Shown: positions 51,562-60,182 of the stretch, piece after piece
Layout: the number at the start of each line of letters is the position of its first letter
How positions within the stretch are numbered: the stretch's first letter is position 1
Assembly: GCA_037384065.1 (NCBI GenBank)
Contig: JARROJ010000003.1
Span: forward strand, 4,473 to 68,472
Direction: 5' to 3'
Length of the DNA stretch: 64,000 bases
Source of the DNA: JABDPF01 sp037384065
GTDB lineage: Bacteria; Pseudomonadota; Gammaproteobacteria; Xanthomonadales; SZUA-36
The notes under the pieces: model-generated
Database searches by the model: none
What the model was told of the DNA's origin: nothing
The model's input: the letters and a program-made list of their open reading frames with translations, nothing else
Made by a program: the position numbers and the translations under genes

Positions 51562-51930
51562 TCAGAGCGGCGTATTGAGCAGCAGCTGTTCCTCGTCGTC
51601 GCTGCCCTCGACGTACTCCACCAGGTTGCTCATCGAGATGTCGTTTTTCAGGAACAGGCCGGCAAAGGCGTTGAGGCAGGCGAAATCGCTGGCGTCGGGA
51701 AAACGCGTTCGGAATTCCTTGCGGAACACCGCGAACTCGGCGTAGGCGAACAGTTTGCCGTGGTTGAACACCGGATCGCGAGCCAGGCGCGCATCGAAAC
51801 GGCCCGAGGCCAACAGCGCCCGGTAGGCACCGGGCGCCTGCGAATACACGATCTCGACGAATTCGGGGGCGTGGTCCAGGACACTGGCCTGGATCACGCT
51901 GAGATCGCCGGCATGGGATGCGGGGTTCAC
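51562..51930 (-). CDS. Hypothetical protein, translationally coupled to the upstream gene
   Basis: I do not recognise this gene. The frame is open upstream to 52005, but the best start is the GTG at 51930, which overlaps the stop of the preceding gene in a GTGA, giving 122 residues. The product is soluble and acidic at its end (YVEGSDDEEQLLLNTPL). It has a globular helical look, with ARDPVFNHGKLFAYAEFAVFRKEFRTRFPDASDFACLNAF. There is no signal peptide or membrane segment. It is expressed together with the secreted protein upstream, so a shared function is likely. Confidence 0.6.
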   Translation of the reverse strand: MNPASHAGDLSVIQASVLDHAPEFVEIVYSQAPGAYRALLASGRFDARLARDPVFNHGKLFAYAEFAVFRKEFRTRFPDASDFACLNAFAGLFLKNDISMSNLVEYVEGSDDEEQLLLNTPL

Positions 51931-52499
51931 ATCCCCTTTGTTACCACTCCTTTGCCCTCCAGCGCAACCGGGATCATGATGTGGGCGAACGGCGTATCGC
52001 CCCACATCACGTAAGGCCCGCCGGTGGACGGATCGCTGGTAACCCCCTTGAGCATTTCCTTCGGCACCACGATCATCATGTGCGGGCCGGTTTCGACGTA
52101 GTCGTCGGCCGATTGCGGATCGGGGTGTCCGGGCGTGGAGTTGCTGACACCGGCGCCTTCCGGTTCACCCTGGAGCATGTAGGAAATGCCGACGCGGTCG
52201 GGCACGTAGTCCTCCCCGCCCATCATCATGCCCATCAGCTTCATCCACACCGCGTCGTTGCACATCGGGGCGTGGTCGCCGGGCATGGTGTCGGGGAGGC
52301 AGGTCCAGCCGTTGCTGCCTTCGCGCAGAACGGTGCCGTCGGTGTCCATGACCGTCGCCTCGGCGCTGACCGCTGCCGGCGCCGCCGACATCGCGCGTTC
52401 GATTTTTTCCGCGGCGCTGTCGCCGGCCAGGGCGGCCGGGATCGCGCCCATCGCCACTGCGCCGGTCAGGGCGCAACAGATCGTCGTATGCAGTTTCAT
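51927..52499 (-). CDS. Hypothetical secreted protein
   Basis: From the ATG at 52499 the product is 190 residues with a signal peptide (about 1-26, ending AALAG). The mature part has VMDTDGTVLREGSNGWTCLPD, then PMCNDAVWMKLMGMMMGGEDYVPDRVGISYML and a Met-rich PHMMIVVPKEMLKG. Two cysteines (WTC and MCN) could form a disulfide. The sequence reads as a small periplasmic domain of unknown function; the Met-rich segments might bind copper, which is speculative. A near-perfect GAGGAGAA Shine-Dalgarno sits before the ATG. The downstream gene begins in a GTGA overlap. Confidence 0.7.
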   Translation of the reverse strand: MKLHTTICCALTGAVAMGAIPAALAGDSAAEKIERAMSAAPAAVSAEATVMDTDGTVLREGSNGWTCLPDTMPGDHAPMCNDAVWMKLMGMMMGGEDYVPDRVGISYMLQGEPEGAGVSNSTPGHPDPQSADDYVETGPHMMIVVPKEMLKGVTSDPSTGGPYVMWGDTPFAHIMIPVALEGKGVVTKGM

Positions 52500-52588
52500 G
52501 CGTTCTCCTCGTCTCTTCACGTAGCGTCGGTACATCGCCGACTTATCTAAAGGATAGTCGAAATTTCACGACCGTCGGTCCGCGCCGG

Positions 52589-54187
52589 TCACGGCGCCGA
52601 TTCCTGCAACGCCTCGCACAACGCGGCGTTGTCGGACACGATGCGCCGCAACGGGATCGCGCCACGCCCGACCGCGGGCAGATCGTAACGGAGCATGGCG
52701 TGACGGCAATCGATCCAGTGGATGTCCACGGTTCCGTCGGGTTCCGGGGGCCCGACCACGGGCTCGGCGGAATCGAACACGCCGCCGGTCGACCGTGAGA
52801 CGACGAGCTGCGCCGCGTCGCCGGAATACGGGCCCTGCGCCGTCAGCCAGCGGTGCCCCGGTTCACCGAGCACGGCCGGCACGCCGGGGTCCGGCCGGGC
52901 GACGTCGTAGGTAAACCAGCCCAGGAAGAGCGTGCCCTGGTCCGGAAAGACGTTGACGAAAACGCCCTGCCCGTTGGTTGCCGGGTCGAACCAGGCGTCG
53001 TTCATGCCCGGGTTGATGGCGAGCGCCGGCTCCGGCGAAACCGCCCCGTCACTGAGCAGAAACACGCCCCGGTTGGCGCTGGCCAGGTATACGGCGCCGT
53101 CCTCCGCCTCGCCAAATGTCAGGATCTGGTACGGCGTCGTGGCCAGCACGTCGGTCTCCCAGCGATCCGCCACGCGCCGCATGCCCCAGATGGTCCCCTC
53201 GCAGTAGTCGCCGAACAGGTACACGCCGGAAAGGTCCGGGTACGCCCGTCCGCGGTACACCTCGCCGCCGGTCACCGAGCAGCCGGCGTCACGTCCGTAT
53301 TCGAAGACCGGCAGGGTCAGGCCGGTCGCATCGCAGCCCGCCACCAGGCACAGGGAGCCCTCGAGAATCGACCAGCCGTAGTTTTCGCCGCCGCGGGAGG
53401 CTTCCGGCTGAACGTTGATTTCCTCGCGCCGGGACTGGCCGACATCGGCGATGAACAGGTCACCCGTTGCCCGATCGAAGGCGATTCTCCACGGATTGCG
53501 CAACCCGGTGGCCCAGATTTCATCACGCACCGCGTCGTCGGCGAGAAACGGGTTGTCGGCCGGCACGGCATAGGGCTCATGTTGCGGATCGACGTCGATG
53601 CGGATCAGCTTCCCGAGCAACGTCGCGCCGTCCTGAGCGACGCCGAGCGGATCGTTTGCGCTACCGCCGTCACCAAGCCCCAGGTACAGCATGCCGTCCG
53701 GACCGAAACGCAGTCGACCGCCGTTATGATTCGAGTACGGCTGCTCGACCTCGAGCAGGATCTGCTCGCTGGCGGGATCCGCCCGGTCCGGGTTGTCGCC
53801 GACGGCGAATCGCGACAGCACGGTGTCGCCTCCGATGCCGGTGTACCAGACGTAAAACAACCCGGATGCCGCGTAATCCGGTGCGAATGCGACACTCAAC
53901 AGGCCACGCTCACCGCCGGTTTCGACGCGGTCGGTGATGTCGAGAAAGGGCTCGCCAACCTCTTCACCGTCCCGCAGGATGATGATCGAACCGCTTTGCG
54001 CCACCAGGAACAACCGCCCACTGCCGTCGCCGGCGTGGTTGATGTCGACCACGCCCAATCGAGGGCTGACCGGCGTGAACTGCAGATCGACCGCACCGAA
54101 CACGGGCGCCGCCGCCGACAGCCACAAGGCGAGGAAAACGGCGGGGCGAAGAAGGGTACGGAAGGGGGTTCGTTCGCGTATCGGCAT
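52589..54187 (-). CDS. PQQ-dependent sugar dehydrogenase-like secreted protein with C-terminal extension
   Basis: From the ATG at 54187 the product is 532 residues with a signal peptide (about 1-32, ending APVFGA). A six-bladed glucose/sorbosone dehydrogenase propeller (about 36-380) follows: VVDINHAGDGSGRLFLVAQSG, ERGLLSVAFAPDYAASGLFYVWYT, NHNGGRLRFGPDGMLYLGLGDGG and ATGLRNPWRIAFD are family motifs. Such enzymes oxidise aldose sugars with PQQ at the periplasm; PQQ synthesis genes are not nearby. About 143 residues at the end (from AINPGMNDAWFDPATNGQG) form a separate domain that resembles C-terminal modules of secreted proteins from Xanthomonadales-like bacteria. Catalytic activity is likely but unproven. 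Confidence 0.82.
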   Translation of the reverse strand: MPIRERTPFRTLLRPAVFLALWLSAAAPVFGAVDLQFTPVSPRLGVVDINHAGDGSGRLFLVAQSGSIIILRDGEEVGEPFLDITDRVETGGERGLLSVAFAPDYAASGLFYVWYTGIGGDTVLSRFAVGDNPDRADPASEQILLEVEQPYSNHNGGRLRFGPDGMLYLGLGDGGSANDPLGVAQDGATLLGKLIRIDVDPQHEPYAVPADNPFLADDAVRDEIWATGLRNPWRIAFDRATGDLFIADVGQSRREEINVQPEASRGGENYGWSILEGSLCLVAGCDATGLTLPVFEYGRDAGCSVTGGEVYRGRAYPDLSGVYLFGDYCEGTIWGMRRVADRWETDVLATTPYQILTFGEAEDGAVYLASANRGVFLLSDGAVSPEPALAINPGMNDAWFDPATNGQGVFVNVFPDQGTLFLGWFTYDVARPDPGVPAVLGEPGHRWLTAQGPYSGDAAQLVVSRSTGGVFDSAEPVVGPPEPDGTVDIHWIDCRHAMLRYDLPAVGRGAIPLRRIVSDNAALCEALQESAP

Positions 54188-54341
54188 ACCAGGACTCCGC
54201 TGCGTAGTTGCACCAGAGCGTACCCAATTCACCGCCAAGAACGCCAGCGGGGCGGGTCGATCAAGGTGCGCGGGGACTTAAATCAATTCAATGGGCCGCG
54301 GATAAGACTAGTATGAAAGGTGCGATCGAGGCGCACGATCC

Positions 54342-55145
54342 ATGAACCTGGCCGATTTCAAACTGTTCGACGCCCACTTCCACGTCATCGACCCACGTTT
54401 TCCGCTGGTGCCGAACCACGGTTATCTGCCGGATCGCTACACCACCCGCGACTACCTGGAGCGCACCGAGGATTATCGGCTGTGCGGCGGCGCCGTCGTC
54501 TCGGGTTCGTTCCAGGCCTTCGACCAGGACTTCATGGTCAATGCCCTGGCGCGGCTCGGCAGCGCCTTCGTCGGCGTCACGCAACTGCCGGCGACGGCCA
54601 CCGACGAGGACATCCTGGACCTCGACCTGGCCGGCGTGCGCGCCGTGCGTTTCAACCTTCGGCGCGGCGGCTCCGAGGACATTCGGCACCTCGAATCGAT
54701 GGCCCTGCGCATCCACGAACTGGCCGGCTGGCACGTCGAACTGTACGTCGACAGCCGGGAACTGGCCGGGCTCAAGAACCTGCTGACCGACCTGCCGGCG
54801 GTCGCCATCGACCATCTCGGCTTGTCCGGCGCGGGCTTTGGCGACCTGCTCGATCTCGCCCAGGCCGGCGTGCGCGTCAAGGCGACCGGCTTCGGCCGCG
54901 TCGATTTCGACGTGCGCCGGGGCTTGCGTGAGCTGTACGCGGCGAACCCCGCGTGCCTGATGTTCGGCACCGACCTGCCGTCGACGCGCGCGGCGCGGCC
55001 GTACAGCGACAGCGACTTCCTGCTGGTCATCGACACGCTCGGCGAGGTGGGCGCGCGCCGCGTGCTGCACGACAACGCGGCCGAGTTCTACCGCTCAGGC
55101 CAGGCGTTCACCGCGCAGCAGCACCAGCGAACGGGCAGCGACTGA
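54342..55145 (+). CDS. Amidohydrolase (2-pyrone-4,6-dicarboxylate hydrolase-like)
   Basis: The 267-residue TIM-barrel protein has the metal-binding HxH motif (KLFDAHFHVID, H12 and H14), followed by late signatures VAIDHLGL and FGTDLPSTR, which provide further metal or catalytic residues. This fits the amidohydrolase-2 family that includes PDC hydrolases and ACMSD-like decarboxylases. The substrate is unknown. The protein lacks a signal peptide, so it is cytoplasmic. It overlaps the 3' end of glgX by 51 bp in convergent orientation. Confidence 0.8.
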   Translation: MNLADFKLFDAHFHVIDPRFPLVPNHGYLPDRYTTRDYLERTEDYRLCGGAVVSGSFQAFDQDFMVNALARLGSAFVGVTQLPATATDEDILDLDLAGVRAVRFNLRRGGSEDIRHLESMALRIHELAGWHVELYVDSRELAGLKNLLTDLPAVAIDHLGLSGAGFGDLLDLAQAGVRVKATGFGRVDFDVRRGLRELYAANPACLMFGTDLPSTRAARPYSDSDFLLVIDTLGEVGARRVLHDNAAEFYRSGQAFTAQQHQRTGSD

Positions 55146-57170
55146 CCAGCGCGCACCACCATCCTGCGGGCCGTTGCCGGCGCTGCTGGAAAACAACTGC
55201 CGCCAGTCCACCGGCATGCCGCGCGGCAAGCGAAACACGCCGTCCTCCTCCCGCGCGTTGAACAGCACCGCAACGGCTTCGAGCACCGGGCTGTCGTCCT
55301 TCTGGTCGGCGCGCGTGGTGAACAGCAGCGCCAGTTGCCGCCCGCTGTTCCAGTCCGCCGGCTCCATGCGGCGGCCGTCCGGATGCAGCCAGTGGATGTC
55401 GCACCACCCGCCGTCGGTCGGCATCCGGCCGTGGATGTACCGCGCCTGCCGCAACACCGGCACCTCGCGCCGCAGGCGGACCAGGTCGCGCACGGCCCGG
55501 GTGAATTCGGGATCGTCCGCCAGGCCCTGCCAGTCCAGCCAGCCGGTCTCGTTATCCTGCGCGTAGGCGTTGTTGTTGCCGCCCTGGCCGTTGCCGAACT
55601 CGTCGCCGGCCAGCAGCATCGGCGTGCCCTGCGAGAACAGCAGCGTGGCCAGCATGTTGAGGCGCTGGCGGCGGCGCACGGCGGTGATCGCGGGGTCATC
55701 GGTCGGCCCCTCGACCCCGTGGTTGCGGCTGAAATTGTGGCGATGACCGTCGCGATTGTCCTCGCCGTTCGCGTGATTGTGGCGCTGCTCGTAGCTGACC
55801 AGGTCCGCGAGCGTGAACCCGTCGTGCGCGGTGACGAAATTGATGCTCGCCGCCGGGCTGCGGCCACTCGCTTCGAACAGGTCGGACGAGCCGTGGATGC
55901 GCTGCGCGAATTCGCTGTCCTGGTTTTCGTCGCCGCGCCAGAAGCGGCGCACCGAATCGCGGAAACGGTCGTTCCACTCCGCCCACTCCACCGGGAATCG
56001 GCCGAGCTGGTAGCCGCCCGGGCCGGGATCCCAGGGCTCGGCGATCAGCTTGGCGCCCTCCAGTTCCGGCGTGCCGGCAATCCGGCTGAGCAACGAATGC
56101 GGCTTGTAGAAACCGCCCATCGTGCGGCCCAGCACCGTGGCCAGGTCGAAGCGGAAGCCGTCGACGCCGAGTTCGCCGTGCCAGTAGCGCAGGCTGTCCA
56201 GCACCAGGTTCTGCGCCCGGATGTGGCAGGTGTTCAGCGTGTTGCCGCACCCGGTGTCGTTGACGTAGCGCCCGGGATCGTCCGGCAGCGTGCGGTAATA
56301 GGCCAGGTTATCGATGCCGCGCAGGCTGAGCGTCGGGCCGTCGGCCCCGCCTTCGCCGGTGTGGTTGTAGACCACGTCCAGGATCACCTCGATGCCGGCC
56401 TCGTGGATCGCCTCGACCATCTCGCGGAACTCCGCCGCCGGATCCGCGCCCGGGACCGCGAAGCGGGCGTCGGGGGTGAAGAACTGCACGGTGTTGTAGC
56501 CCCAGAAATTGCGCAGGCCGCGCTCGACGAGAAAGTGCTCGTCGATCAGGCACTGGACCGGCATCAGTTCCAGTGACGTGATGCCCAGCGACTTCAGGTA
56601 TTCGAGGATCCGGCCGTTGCGCAGCCCGCGAAAACGACCCCGCTCGGCTTCCGTCAGCTCGGGGTGGCGCATCGTGTAGCCGCGGACGTTGGCCTCGTAG
56701 ACGACCATGTTCGTCCAGGGCACGGCGGGACGGGGCGCGGCGAACGGCCCCGACGCCGGAGCCACCACGCAGAGCGGCACGCAGGCCGCACTGTCGCGGT
56801 CGTCCGCGCGGCGGCGGCCACCGGCCCCCTTGCGGTAATCGAACAGCGCCGGGTCCCAGCGGAAGGCGCCGTCGAGGCGCCGCGCGTACGGATCGAGCAG
56901 CAGTTTCGCCGGGTTGTGGCGCAGCCCGCGCGCCGGGTCCCAGGGCCCGTGAACGCGGTAGCCGTAACGCTGACCGGGCGCGCAGCCCGGCAGGAAGCCG
57001 TGCCACACGCCATGCTGGCAGTCGGGAAGATCGTGGACGGCGACCTGCTGCCGTTCCTCGTCGAACAGGCACAGCTCGACGCGTTCCGCGCTACCGGAGT
57101 AGAGCGCAAAGTTGACTCCGTCCTCGAGCGCGCGGGCGCCGAGCCGGGAGGGGTCGCCCGCCTGGATCAT
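55095..57170 (-). CDS. glgX: Glycogen debranching enzyme GlgX (isoamylase type)
   Basis: GlgX cleaves alpha-1,6 branches of partly degraded glycogen. The 691-residue product has an N-terminal CBM48-like domain (VNFALYSGSAERVELCLFD) and a GH13 barrel. The catalytic motifs are VDGFRFDLATVL (nucleophile D), KLIAEPWDPG (acid E) and FVTAHDGFTLADL (third D). Length is near GlgX of E. coli (657). It is the last gene of the alpha-glucan operon, 63 bp after malQ, and its 3' end overlaps the convergent amidohydrolase gene. Confidence 0.92.
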   Translation of the reverse strand: MIQAGDPSRLGARALEDGVNFALYSGSAERVELCLFDEERQQVAVHDLPDCQHGVWHGFLPGCAPGQRYGYRVHGPWDPARGLRHNPAKLLLDPYARRLDGAFRWDPALFDYRKGAGGRRRADDRDSAACVPLCVVAPASGPFAAPRPAVPWTNMVVYEANVRGYTMRHPELTEAERGRFRGLRNGRILEYLKSLGITSLELMPVQCLIDEHFLVERGLRNFWGYNTVQFFTPDARFAVPGADPAAEFREMVEAIHEAGIEVILDVVYNHTGEGGADGPTLSLRGIDNLAYYRTLPDDPGRYVNDTGCGNTLNTCHIRAQNLVLDSLRYWHGELGVDGFRFDLATVLGRTMGGFYKPHSLLSRIAGTPELEGAKLIAEPWDPGPGGYQLGRFPVEWAEWNDRFRDSVRRFWRGDENQDSEFAQRIHGSSDLFEASGRSPAASINFVTAHDGFTLADLVSYEQRHNHANGEDNRDGHRHNFSRNHGVEGPTDDPAITAVRRRQRLNMLATLLFSQGTPMLLAGDEFGNGQGGNNNAYAQDNETGWLDWQGLADDPEFTRAVRDLVRLRREVPVLRQARYIHGRMPTDGGWCDIHWLHPDGRRMEPADWNSGRQLALLFTTRADQKDDSPVLEAVAVLFNAREEDGVFRLPRGMPVDWRQLFSSSAGNGPQDGGARWSVAARSLVLLRGERLA

Positions 57171-57233
57171 GCGGCGCAGTGTACGCGTTTCACCACTGCA
57201 GACACCAGCGCCGAACCCGATCGGCGGCGGCGG

Positions 57234-58775
57234 TCACGGCGCGCGCGCCGCGTCCTCGACCATGCGCCGGATGCGGTCGGCCTGCGCCCCGTCGAGCGCG
57301 CCCTCCGCCATGCGCCAGCGCCAATTGTCCCGGGTCGTACCGGGCCGGTTCAGCCGCGCCTCCGAGCCGAGGCCGAGGAAATCCTGCATCGGCGCGACGG
57401 CCAGGACCGACGGGCTGGCGAACGCGAGGCGGATCATGTCGGTATGAATCGTTTGCGCCGAGCCGCCGGTCAGTTCGAGCACCGCGGCCTGCGCCGCGCG
57501 CACCTCTGCGCGGGTGCGGGTGTCGTCCCCGCCCCCCCGGAACCAGCCGATCGTGGTGTCGTTGTCGTGCGTGCCGGTGTAGCACACGCTGTTTTCGGCG
57601 ATCGCGTCCGGATCGAAATCCGCGTCACCGACTTCGAACTGCAGAACGACCATGCCCGGCAGACCCTGGCCCAGGCGCAGGGCGTCGACCTCGGGCGTGA
57701 TCACCCCCAGGTCCTCGGCGACGATCGGCAGTTCGCCGAGTTCCGCGCGCAGCGCCTCGAACAGCGCTTCGCCGGGCCCCGGCACCCAGGTTCCGTTCCG
57801 GGCGGTCGTCTCGCCGAACGGCACCGACCAGTAGGACTCGAAACCCCGAAAGTGGTCGATTCGAACGAGGTCGGTCTGGCGGCCAATGTGCTGCATGCGC
57901 TCGATCCACCAGCGGTACCCGGTGCGCGCGTGATACGCCCAGTCGTACAGCGGATTGCCCCACAGCTGACCGTCGGCACTGAAGTAGTCGGGTGGCACCC
58001 CGGCCACCGCCGACGGCACGCCGTCGCGGTCGACCTGCAGCATTTCCCGGTTGGTCCAGGCGTCCGCGCTGTCCAGCGCGACGTAGATCGGAATGTCGCC
58101 GAACAGGGCGATGCCGCGTTCGGCCGCGTACAGCCGCAGTTCCCGCCACTGGCGGTCGAACAGGAACTGGGTGATCTGGGTGGTCTCGATCGCGTCGCGA
58201 TGCGCCGCCCGCACGCGCTCCAGGGCCGCCGCTTCGCGCCGCACGTAGGGCGTGTCCCATTCCGGCCATGGCCGCTCGCCGTGGCGGGTCTTCAGCACGC
58301 GAAACAACGCGTAGTCCGCCACCCAATCCCGCTGCCGGTGAAGAAATTCCTCGTACTCGGTCATCAGCGCGCCACCGGGACGGTCCCGCAAACGCTCCGC
58401 GGCGCGCATCAGCAGTTCGCGCTTGGCCGGAATCACTCGCCCGAAGTCACAGTAATCGCGCGGCAGCGCGGTCAGCGGTTCGAGTTCGGCCTCGTGCAGC
58501 AGGCCCAGTTCGACCAGCTGGTTGAGGCAGATGAGGTTGGCGTTGCCGGCGAAGGCCGACAGGGGCTGGTAGGGCGAGTCGCCATAGGCCGTCGGACCCA
58601 GCGGCAGGAACTGCCAGACCCCGATGTCCATGTCGGCCAGCGCGTCGACGAACGCGCGCGCGCTGTCGCCGATATCCCCGATGCCATGGTCACCCGGCAG
58701 GGAACTGATGTGCATCAGGACACCGGCGCGGCGGCCCATCTGCTGGATGACGGAGGGTTTGCTGTTCGCTTGCAT
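57234..58775 (-). CDS. malQ: 4-alpha-glucanotransferase (amylomaltase)
   Basis: MalQ disproportionates maltodextrins and releases glucose. The 513-residue GH77 product has RAGVLMHISSLPGDHGIGDIG near its N-terminus, the nucleophile region VRIDHFRGFESYW, the acid IVAEDLGVITPEVD and THDNDTTIGWF. It is of the compact bacterial type (about 500 residues), not the long E. coli form. It lies 24 bp after the amylase gene and 63 bp before glgX in the minus-strand operon. Confidence 0.94.
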   Translation of the reverse strand: MQANSKPSVIQQMGRRAGVLMHISSLPGDHGIGDIGDSARAFVDALADMDIGVWQFLPLGPTAYGDSPYQPLSAFAGNANLICLNQLVELGLLHEAELEPLTALPRDYCDFGRVIPAKRELLMRAAERLRDRPGGALMTEYEEFLHRQRDWVADYALFRVLKTRHGERPWPEWDTPYVRREAAALERVRAAHRDAIETTQITQFLFDRQWRELRLYAAERGIALFGDIPIYVALDSADAWTNREMLQVDRDGVPSAVAGVPPDYFSADGQLWGNPLYDWAYHARTGYRWWIERMQHIGRQTDLVRIDHFRGFESYWSVPFGETTARNGTWVPGPGEALFEALRAELGELPIVAEDLGVITPEVDALRLGQGLPGMVVLQFEVGDADFDPDAIAENSVCYTGTHDNDTTIGWFRGGGDDTRTRAEVRAAQAAVLELTGGSAQTIHTDMIRLAFASPSVLAVAPMQDFLGLGSEARLNRPGTTRDNWRWRMAEGALDGAQADRIRRMVEDAARAP

Positions 58776-58799
58776 GCGTTTCTGTTGTCCCGTGGCCGG

Positions 58800-60182
58800 T
58801 CAGTTGCGGGTGAAGAGCCGCCAGGACCAGGCCGGCAGTTCCATCTCGAGGTCCGGCGCCAGCGAGCGCTCGGCGTCGGAGCCGAAATCCCGCCACGCGC
58901 CCGCGTAGCGATCCCCGGCAAGATGCACCGAAAGGTCCTCCGCGGAGAAGTTGAAGATCCCGAATACCGCGTGGTCGCCCTGCTCGCGGTAAAAGCTGAG
59001 CACGCGGTCGGGCGCCGAGTTGGCGACCTGCTCCATCGGCGCGCCCCAGGCGCCGTTCCACAGCGCCCGATTGGCCTGCTTCAGCGCAAACAGCCGCCGG
59101 TACAGATCGCCGATCGGATGGTCCCGCCACGCGATCGGATCGCGCTCGAAAAACGCCAGGCGCTGCGGGTTCCCGGCCTCCTGGCCGTTGTAGATCAGCG
59201 GTATGCCGCGGCTGGCCACCGACAGCACGATGGCGGCTTCCAGCGCCGGGCCGAAGGCTTCGAATTGCGTGCCCTCCCAGGCGTTCTTGTCGTGGTTGCT
59301 GACGAACAGCATGCGCATGGCGTCGGACGGCCAGGAATTTTCGTCGTCGTAGTGATAGCCGGTCAGCGCCGTCACGTCGGCCTCGCCCCGCGCGACGCGC
59401 CGCACCGTGTCGTACCAGTCCCAGGAGTAGCTCGCATCGAAGGCGCGGGCGTGCAGGTCGCGGGTGTTCCACTCGGCCAGCAGGAACACCGGCTTGATGC
59501 GCTCCAGCCGGGCGCGGACGCCGTTCCAGAATTCGACCGGAACGAAGCCGGCCACGTCGCAACGGAACCCGTCGATACCGGTCTCCGCAACCCACCACGC
59601 CATCGCATCGGCCATGTAATGCCACAGGCCCGGCTGGTCGTAGTCGAGCTGCACGACGTCGCTCCAGTCGGTCCAGGCCGGCGGATGCAGCCGGCCGGCG
59701 TAATCGCGGGCGAACCACTCCGGATGCTCGCCGGTCAGTGGGTTGTCCCAGGCGGTGTGGTTGGCGACCCAGTCGAGAATGACGTACATGCCGTGTTCGT
59801 GGGCCGCCGCGACGAAGCGCTTGAAATCGTCCAGGTCACCGAGCTCGGGGTTCACGGCGAGGTAATCCCGCACCGAGTACGGGCTGCCCAGCGCGCCCTT
59901 GCGGTTGCGCTCGCCGATCGGCTGCACGGGCATCAGCCAGAGGATTCGCACGCCGAGCGCCTGCAGCCGCGGCAGTTGCGCCTCGGCCGCGGCCAGCGTG
60001 CCTTCCGGCGTGAACTGGCGCGTGTTGATCTGGTAGATCGCCGCGTCGCGGCTCCACTCGGGATGCCGCAGTTTGACGTAGGGCGTGGGTTCGAAGGCTG
60101 CATCCATGTTCCGGGCTCCGTCGTTCACAGCGCACGCGCTGGCCATCAGCAACGCCAGGGCGGCGGCCGCTATCGTCCTCAT
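58800..60182 (-). CDS. Secreted GH13 alpha-amylase family lipoprotein
   Basis: From the ATG at 60182 the product is 460 residues with a signal peptide ending in a lipobox-like SAC (C17) and a GH13 barrel. The catalytic residues lie in DGFRCDVAGFVP (nucleophile D), FLLAEWNTRD (acid E) and FVSNHDKNAW (third D). It should cleave alpha-1,4 glucans outside the cytoplasm or at the outer-membrane surface. The exact specificity (alpha-amylase, neopullulanase, trehalose-related) is not certain. Its start overlaps the MFS stop by 4 bp. Confidence 0.9.
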   Translation of the reverse strand: MRTIAAAALALLMASACAVNDGARNMDAAFEPTPYVKLRHPEWSRDAAIYQINTRQFTPEGTLAAAEAQLPRLQALGVRILWLMPVQPIGERNRKGALGSPYSVRDYLAVNPELGDLDDFKRFVAAAHEHGMYVILDWVANHTAWDNPLTGEHPEWFARDYAGRLHPPAWTDWSDVVQLDYDQPGLWHYMADAMAWWVAETGIDGFRCDVAGFVPVEFWNGVRARLERIKPVFLLAEWNTRDLHARAFDASYSWDWYDTVRRVARGEADVTALTGYHYDDENSWPSDAMRMLFVSNHDKNAWEGTQFEAFGPALEAAIVLSVASRGIPLIYNGQEAGNPQRLAFFERDPIAWRDHPIGDLYRRLFALKQANRALWNGAWGAPMEQVANSAPDRVLSFYREQGDHAVFGIFNFSAEDLSVHLAGDRYAGAWRDFGSDAERSLAPDLEMELPAWSWRLFTRN

